A stretch of DNA of 37,909 nt from Peptococcaceae bacterium (GTDB lineage Bacteria > Bacillota > DSM-12270 > Thermacetogeniales > Thermacetogeniaceae): contig JAHFCR010000026.1 in the NCBI GenBank assembly GCA_023249405.1, positions 1 to 37,909 of the forward strand, in the 5' to 3' direction. The stretch's first letter is position 1, and every line of letters starts with the position of its first letter. Position numbers and translations under genes: made by a program. Shown here one piece after another: positions 33,599 to 37,909 of the stretch. Under the pieces are notes generated by a model. It worked only from the letters and a program-made list of their open reading frames with translations. It was not told where the DNA came from and searched no databases.

Positions 33599-34723
33599 AT
33601 GCCCGTATCGCACCTCACCCCTGGCATGAGACTCCTGAGACCGGTTTATGGGCTGAGAGGGCAGCTGCTTTTGAACAGAGGGGTAGAACTGACTTCTTCA
33701 TACATCGAAGCCCTGCAGAAGCATAGGGTGCTGGCCGTCTCCATCGAAAGCGTGCCGGATCTGGATGACATTGTGGCTGAGAACACGCTGGAGGAAAGAA
33801 TTCGAGCGCAGGCGATGGTATCGATCAAAAAATGGACGGAGTCCCGCAAGCGAAGCGTAGAGTTCTCCAGCGTGGTAGATACCGTGGGCTCCATTATCAG
33901 CGAGATTCTGTCCGGAAAAACCCCTTCTGGCGGGCTGGCGGAAATATCGGCGGCCGATGTCTACACCTTTGCCCATTCAGTGGACGTCTGCGCCTTCGCC
34001 GTATTCCTGGGCGTCAATTACGGCTATAAGAAGAACGCCTTGTTAAGGCTGGGTATTGGCAGTATCTTGCATGACCTGGGCAAGGTCAAAGTCAACCCCG
34101 ATATTCTCAATAAAACATCCTCCCTGACCGAGGAAGAGTACGAAGAGATCAAACGTCATCCGGCCATGGGCTATGACATGCTCCTGGATGACGCCTCCCG
34201 CCATCTCAGCGACAGTTCGCTGGAAATAGTATTGGGACACCACGAGAGGCATAATGGCAGGGGATATCCCCGGGGCCTCGCCGGCGACGAGATCAGCGAC
34301 ATGGTGGCCATCTGCGCCATTTCCGACGTCTATAACGCCATGACCACAGACCGGGTCTACCGCAAGGCCCTGCCCGTCAATGAGGTTTACGAGATGATCA
34401 CGGGCTTGGGCGATATCAACTTTAAGCATGACCTGATCAAGCTGCTGCAGTCGAGCGTGTATCCCTATCCGGTGGAGACCCTGGTGATGTTGAGCACGGG
34501 ACAGACCGGGCTGATCACGGGCAACAACCGCAATCTGCCCTTGCGCCCCATCGTGGCCATCCTCAACACCTCTGAGAAACTTGACCTGAGCAGGGAACTG
34601 TCGGTGGTCATCGAGCGGACGCTGACGGCCGATGAGGCCGCCAGCGTCATCATCAAAGGCGCCCTGACAACGCGGCATAACTCTGTGATCCCAGTCTCAG
34701 GCTTTAAAAATATTAGCGAATAA
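33599..34723 (+). CDS. HD-GYP domain protein, probable c-di-GMP phosphodiesterase
   Basis: HD-GYP proteins hydrolyse cyclic di-GMP, a signal that usually suppresses swimming. The N-terminal region (SHLTPGMRLLRPVYGLRGQLL) is the common lead-in; the HD-GYP domain follows with the metal-binding SILHDLGKVKVNPDIL, then HPAMGYDMLLDD, GHHERHNGRGYPRGL and AICAISDVYNAMTTDRVYRKAL. Both the HD dyad and the GYP motif are intact, so it should be active. ATG 33599 has AGGAG six bases before it; upstream in-frame TTG 33545 and ATG 33593 fit less well. There is no membrane helix. Its place among late flagellar genes suggests control of motility by c-di-GMP, which is inference. Confidence 0.92.
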   Translation: MPVSHLTPGMRLLRPVYGLRGQLLLNRGVELTSSYIEALQKHRVLAVSIESVPDLDDIVAENTLEERIRAQAMVSIKKWTESRKRSVEFSSVVDTVGSIISEILSGKTPSGGLAEISAADVYTFAHSVDVCAFAVFLGVNYGYKKNALLRLGIGSILHDLGKVKVNPDILNKTSSLTEEEYEEIKRHPAMGYDMLLDDASRHLSDSSLEIVLGHHERHNGRGYPRGLAGDEISDMVAICAISDVYNAMTTDRVYRKALPVNEVYEMITGLGDINFKHDLIKLLQSSVYPYPVETLVMLSTGQTGLITGNNRNLPLRPIVAILNTSEKLDLSRELSVVIERTLTADEAASVIIKGALTTRHNSVIPVSGFKNISE

Positions 34724-34774
34724 TTGAGGGGTCGATTTGCAGGCTGTCAGATCGTGTGGCGGGCCGCTGCCTGG

Positions 34775-35206
34775 TCACCGCTTGGTGTCGATGAAGGCCC
34801 CGGTATTGGCATGGCGGTGGGGACGGTAGGTGCGGTTGGCCGCCCTGGTCTGCCGCACCTGCTCGATCTCCTGCGCCAGAGTCTTCAGCCGCGCCTGCAT
34901 GGCCTGCTTGATCCGTTCGTTAGCCTCGGCGAGGCGTGCCAGTGTTGCCCCGACCTCTTCCGTTACCGCTGCCATTTCAGCGGTCTGTCTGCCCGGAGCC
35001 GGCTGCGCCGCCCAGGAAATGATTCCATGCCGCTCCTTCATGGCGTCCAGCCGGTCGGACAGCTGTTGGCGCTCCTGAAGCAACGGCGCTATCCCGCCGG
35101 TTTCATTGCCCGCCACCAGCGCTTCGATCTCACCGGTAAGCTCTTCCCAGCGTTTTAGCAGATTCCTGGCCTCAGACCATGCCTCTCGTTCAGTGTGCTC
35201 CGGCAT
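34775..35206 (-). CDS. fliT: FliT-like flagellar export chaperone
   Basis: This is a small helical protein of 143 residues downstream of fliS, where FliT-type chaperones for FliD are usually encoded. It has charged helices (NLLKRWEELTGEIEALVAGN, LLQERQQLSDRLDAMKERHG, LAEANERIKQAMQARLKTL) and a basic tail ending GAFIDTKR, a type of ending common in Firmicutes FliT-like proteins. Similarity within the family is weak, so the name rests mostly on position and helical character. It starts two bases after the fliS stop behind GGCGGGGG. It is convergent with the HD-GYP gene, and no terminator is evident in the 51 bases between them. Confidence 0.7.
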   Translation of the reverse strand: MPEHTEREAWSEARNLLKRWEELTGEIEALVAGNETGGIAPLLQERQQLSDRLDAMKERHGIISWAAQPAPGRQTAEMAAVTEEVGATLARLAEANERIKQAMQARLKTLAQEIEQVRQTRAANRTYRPHRHANTGAFIDTKR

Positions 35207-35208
35207 CT

Positions 35209-35595
35209 TTATCCCCCGGCAGGAGCCTGCCTGGCCACGGTTACCCAGGCAGCCCGCAGTTCTTCTACCATATTCAACACTTCATCGATGATCTCCTGCT
35301 CTTTCCTGATGTTGGCCGTGATCAGGCGCCGCCGAAGATAGTCATAGAGCCGGTAGAGGTCCGGGGAGATCTCATACTCCATCTTCAGGGTGCCCATCAA
35401 TTCGGTGATGATATTCTGCCCCTTCACCAGCCAGCCGTGGGCGCCGGCGGGGTCTTTCTGCTCCAACGCCTGCCTGGCCTGCTTCAGATCGAGCACCAGC
35501 CCGTCATAGAGCATGATCAGCAGCTTCTCCGGTCTGGCTGTGGCTATAGAGGTGGTGCGATACTGGTGATAGGCGTTCTCCAGTTCTGGCGACAT
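35209..35595 (-). CDS. fliS: Flagellin export chaperone FliS
   Basis: FliS binds flagellin in the cytoplasm and stops early polymerisation. The 128 residues show the family pattern YHQYRTTSIATARPEKLLIMLYDGLVLDL, then HGWLVKGQNIITELMGTL, and SPDLYRLYDYLRRRLITANI. The ATG has GGAG seven bases upstream. It lies in the fliD-flaG-fliS-fliT unit next to flagellin, its client. Confidence 0.95.
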   Translation of the reverse strand: MSPELENAYHQYRTTSIATARPEKLLIMLYDGLVLDLKQARQALEQKDPAGAHGWLVKGQNIITELMGTLKMEYEISPDLYRLYDYLRRRLITANIRKEQEIIDEVLNMVEELRAAWVTVARQAPAGG

Positions 35596-35629
35596 GTGAT
35601 CACTCCGTTCGGGGGATAATGGGCAGTTA

Positions 35630-35968
35630 TCAAATTTGTTTGTCGATCAGGATTCCCGCCATCTGTTGGAGACTGGCCGCCAGATCGAGGATCTCCTGGG
35701 GCGGGATCTGCCTGATCACCTCGTTGGTAGCCGGATTGATCACCTTCACCACCAGTTCTTTGGAATCCTTGTCAATGCTGAAGTTGAGCTGGAAGTTGAC
35801 GTTGCCTCCGCCCTGCTTCAATAGATCGGCATAAGTACCCTGAGACACGTCTGGCTGCTTCTGGATTGCCTGGTCCGGACTGTTCCCGGCAACTGCAGCC
35901 GCCGTTCGATGGCCGGAGCCATTGCCTGGAAGCTGCACGCTGAGCGGGGTGCCGTTCTCGATCTGCAT
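35630..35968 (-). CDS. flaG: FlaG family protein
   Basis: FlaG proteins influence filament length; the mechanism is not well known. The protein of 112 residues has a disordered N-terminus and the FlaG domain (about 50-112) with NFQLNFSIDKDSKELVVKVINPATNEVIRQIPP-type sequence, ending in EILDLAASLQQMAGILIDKQI. ATG 35968 is preferred because GGAG lies nine bases upstream; ATG 35983 would add five residues. It lies between fliD and fliS, as in many Firmicutes. Confidence 0.92.
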   Translation of the reverse strand: MQIENGTPLSVQLPGNGSGHRTAAAVAGNSPDQAIQKQPDVSQGTYADLLKQGGGNVNFQLNFSIDKDSKELVVKVINPATNEVIRQIPPQEILDLAASLQQMAGILIDKQI

Positions 35969-36022
35969 TGCCCCCTTCTCCATCCTCTACTGCCGGTATC
36001 GTACCCTCCCGAGTCTTGTTTA

Positions 36023-37645
36023 TCAGCTGCTGCTACTGCTACTGCTGCTGAACATCTGCGATAGCCAGGAGCCCTGGGCGTTCAACTGGGAGATCGCCTG
36101 CTCCATGACCGTGAACTCGTTGTAATAGCGGGTCTCCATATCCTGCAGCCTGGTGTTCATATCGGAGATCTGGCTGTTGGTATCGCTGATCTCTTTTCCA
36201 ATGTAGCTCTCATCGACCAGATCGCTGGAGGAGCCGGCCTCGTTGCTGATCTGCGAGATGGAATTGTTGAGGGAGTTGTAGAGGCGCATCGCCAGCCCCT
36301 GCTGGCTGCTGTTGGTGATCTGGCTGCCGGAGGCGTCGGTGCTCTTGGTGAACAGGTCCATCACCGCCTGGGGGTTGGACTGCAGCGCCTCCCGCAGCCT
36401 GTCCTCGTCCAGGGTCAGCTTGCCGTTATCTGTGTAGCTGCCGGTGGTGATGCCGATCACGCCCATCTGGTTGGCGGCGGTGGTCACCTGCTGCGATCCG
36501 ACAGTGACGGTCACTTGGCCGGACAGGCCGCTCACGGGGGAGGACATGGCATTGCGCATGGAGTAGATGGCGCCGCTCAGGAGGCTGTCGTTGTTGAGCA
36601 TGCCGCTCTTGGCCTTGGCATTATAATCGTCGATCTGGGTGTCGGTATAGTTCCCCGAGGACAACTGGCTATCGGTCAGCGGCTTGTAATCCGAGTAGAC
36701 CTTCTCGGTCAGCTTGCCGTTCAGGTCTGACAGGGTGCTGTTGTACTGGGTGATGAAATCCTTGATGGTGCTCACGATCGAGTCGACATCGTTGCTCACG
36801 GTGACCGTGGCCGTGCCGCTCGTCGTTCCCTTGAGGCTGTAGGTGACGCCGTTTACCTGGATCTGGTTGCTGTTAAAGGAGTAGGAGGCACCGTCGATCT
36901 TCACCTGGGCGTCGGTGCCGCTGACCGTTTGCGTTGCAGCGCTGGTGCCGAACAACTGCTGCATCAGGTTCCCGCTCTCGTCGGTGTAGCTGACGCTGTT
37001 GCCCTGGCCAGCCTTGGTGGAGGTCAGGTAGAAGCGATCGAGGTTGTCGTCCCAGGAGGCCTTCAGATTGAGGCCGCTGCTGTTGATCTGGCCGATCAGA
37101 TCGTTCAGTGACTGCGTGGCCGGATTGATGGTAAACTCCTTGGTTGACTCTCCATCTCCGATCGCAATCTTGATATTGCCGTCAGCCCCGGTGGTCAATC
37201 CGTTTAACATGGTATTCAGGCTGCCGGTATCGGCCCCGTTGGTGGAGATCGCCGCCGCCGAGGTCAGCACCGCTCCTGTGGCCAGCGAGGTCACCTCGAT
37301 CGTGTGGGTGAGATTCGATGTGCTGGTTCCGGCAGTGGCGGTCACGGCGGTGCTGGAGGAATCGACCTGTTTGGTCAGGTATGAACCCTGCAGCCTGAGT
37401 TTGGACACGGTATCTTTTAGAGTGCTGAGGTCGGTATTGACCGTGCGGTAGTCATCCTGTTTCCATTGCATGATCTGCAGGTTCTGCTTGAGGGTGTCCT
37501 CCGGCTGGCGCGCCGCTGCCATCAGGTTGGAGACAATCTTATCGACGTCTATCCCCGAGGCCAGCCCGGAGACCCGGTTGATGGTGTTCGGGTCGATACT
37601 GGAAGAACTCGTTGTCGACGAACTTGTCGCGCTGATGCTGGACAT
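36023..37645 (-). CDS. fliD: Flagellar filament cap protein FliD
   Basis: FliD forms the cap that folds flagellin at the filament tip. The protein of about 540 residues has the N-terminal INRVSGLASGIDVDKIVSNL motif, the coiled segment (LKQNLQIMQWKQDDYRTVNT), variable D2/D3 domains and the C-terminal helix MNTRLQDMETRYYNEFTVME with QAISQLNAQGSWL. Both ends are serine-rich: the N-terminus has ATSSSTTSSSSID and the C-terminus ends in eight Ser codons. ATG 37645 is preferred over GTG 37657, which lies too close to GAGGGAA. A sigma-28 promoter lies 52 bases upstream. Confidence 0.93.
   Translation of the reverse strand: MSSISATSSSTTSSSSIDPNTINRVSGLASGIDVDKIVSNLMAAARQPEDTLKQNLQIMQWKQDDYRTVNTDLSTLKDTVSKLRLQGSYLTKQVDSSSTAVTATAGTSTSNLTHTIEVTSLATGAVLTSAAAISTNGADTGSLNTMLNGLTTGADGNIKIAIGDGESTKEFTINPATQSLNDLIGQINSSGLNLKASWDDNLDRFYLTSTKAGQGNSVSYTDESGNLMQQLFGTSAATQTVSGTDAQVKIDGASYSFNSNQIQVNGVTYSLKGTTSGTATVTVSNDVDSIVSTIKDFITQYNSTLSDLNGKLTEKVYSDYKPLTDSQLSSGNYTDTQIDDYNAKAKSGMLNNDSLLSGAIYSMRNAMSSPVSGLSGQVTVTVGSQQVTTAANQMGVIGITTGSYTDNGKLTLDEDRLREALQSNPQAVMDLFTKSTDASGSQITNSSQQGLAMRLYNSLNNSISQISNEAGSSSDLVDESYIGKEISDTNSQISDMNTRLQDMETRYYNEFTVMEQAISQLNAQGSWLSQMFSSSSSSSS
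36026..36049. repeat. Serine-codon repeat at the fliD 3' end
   Basis: Eight consecutive serine codons (AGC/AGT on the minus strand) directly precede the fliD stop. Such a trinucleotide run can slip and change length in steps of one residue. Confidence 0.9.
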
Positions 37646-37696
37646 TGCTATCACCACTTCCCTCGTTTCTTTATTTGGAAAAACCTTCCCTATTAA

Positions 37697-37723
37697 TTAT
37701 CGTCATGAGCGGTGAGATCTTTA
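37697..37723 (-). promoter_or_regulatory. Sigma-28 promoter for fliD-flaG-fliS-fliT
   Basis: Read on the minus strand this is TAAA, exactly 15 bases, GACGATAA. Only one base differs from the enteric -10 consensus GCCGATAA. It lies immediately downstream of the flagellin terminator and 52 bases before the fliD ATG. Confidence 0.82.
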
Positions 37724-37725
37724 GC

Positions 37726-37763
37726 AGAAAAAGAAAAATGGGGCTGCGGGTTTTCGCAGCCCC
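37726..37763 (-). terminator. Intrinsic terminator of the flagellin gene
   Basis: On the minus strand GGGGCTGCG and CGCAGCCCC form a perfect 9-bp GC-rich stem with a 6-base loop, followed by ATTTTTCTTTTT. The hairpin begins 12 bases after the flagellin stop. This is the clearest terminator in the window. Confidence 0.93.
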
Positions 37764-37775
37764 GGGGTGCGATGT

Positions 37776-37909
37776 TTACTTGAGGAGCGAGAGCACCGTC
37801 TGCGGCTGCTGGTTGGCCTGGGCCAGCATGGCGGTGGCCGCCTGAACGAGGATGCTGTTCTTGGTGTAAGTTGACATCTCCTTGGCCATATCCACGTCTT
37901 CGATCGTGG
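37776..37909 (-). CDS. hag: Flagellin, C-terminal end only
   Basis: Flagellin is the filament subunit. Only the last 44 residues are in the window, and they match the conserved C-terminal D0 helix: [20 protein letters not shown], then [15 protein letters not shown] and the ending VLSLLK. The rest of the gene lies beyond the right edge. It reads in the same direction as fliD and is closed by the terminator at 37726-37763. Whether this is the only flagellin gene is not known. Confidence 0.93.
   Translation of the reverse strand, partial: TIEDVDMAKEMSTYTKNSILVQAATAMLAQANQQPQTVLSLLK

Noticed and set aside
33532-33726. 64-residue plus-strand frame beginning ATGGCGAGC before the HD-GYP gene
   Set aside because: It overlaps the HD-GYP start in another frame, has no ribosome site and looks like a shadow.
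34724-34774. Bidirectional terminator between the convergent HD-GYP and fliT-like genes
   Set aside because: Only a short CAGGC/GCCTG pairing with a large loop and no T-run is visible.
1-37909. CRISPR arrays, insertion sequences, prophage or tRNA genes
   Set aside because: No regularly spaced repeats, transposase or integrase motifs, or tRNA-like segments were seen; the few direct repeats are inside coding genes.

Overview
The window is almost entirely one flagellar and chemotaxis locus of a motile Firmicutes-type (Bacillota) bacterium. The evidence is FliY (a CheC-SpoA rotor protein) in place of a plain FliN, FlhF/FlhG, a SigD/FliA-type sigma factor with FlgM, strong GGAGG ribosome sites with frequent GTG and TTG starts, and no P-ring or L-ring genes (flgI, flgH, flgA) beside flgG. 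Genus cannot be read from the sequence. By eye, the left third is more AT-rich than the right half.

Layout. (1) Positions 1-4734, minus strand: cheA, cheW and a cytoplasmic PAS/poly-HAMP chemoreceptor cut by the window edge, behind a convincing sigma-28 promoter. (2) Positions 4735-5224: a divergent, AT-rich control region that also holds a near-consensus sigma-A promoter and a palindrome facing right. (3) Positions 5225-29655, plus strand, closely packed and often overlapping: fliY, cheY, flhF, flhG, fliF, fliG, two flgF/flgG rod genes, a FlgJ-type rod-binding gene, a small unrecognised gene, flgB, flgC, fliE, fliM, a membrane-anchored M28 metallopeptidase, fliL, motA, motB, a lytic transglycosylase, fliH, fliI, fliJ, a MotE/YlxF-like gene, fliO, fliP, fliQ, fliR, flhB, flhA and fliA. 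(4) Positions 29656-33284: flgM, flgN, flgK and flgL behind a second sigma-28 promoter. (5) A 314-base gap, then an HD-GYP gene. (6) Positions 34775-37645, minus strand: fliD, flaG, fliS and a FliT-like gene behind a third sigma-28 promoter. (7) The C-terminal end of a flagellin gene with an intrinsic terminator at the right edge.

How it works together. The long operon makes the rotor, export apparatus, rod, stator and FliA. FliA then reads the three sigma-28 promoters for chemotaxis (cheA), hook-filament junction (flgM-flgN-flgK-flgL) and cap/filament chaperone (fliD) genes, with FlgM as the checkpoint anti-sigma factor. The hook genes flgD, flgE and fliK are not in the window.

Most unusual points: an M28 peptidase with all metal ligands intact inside the motor operon; a CheA with two HPt domains; a receptor with about ten HAMP units and a perfect 60-bp internal repeat; an extra module inside FlgK; and a MotE-like gene whose membrane anchor is encoded upstream of any normal start codon.
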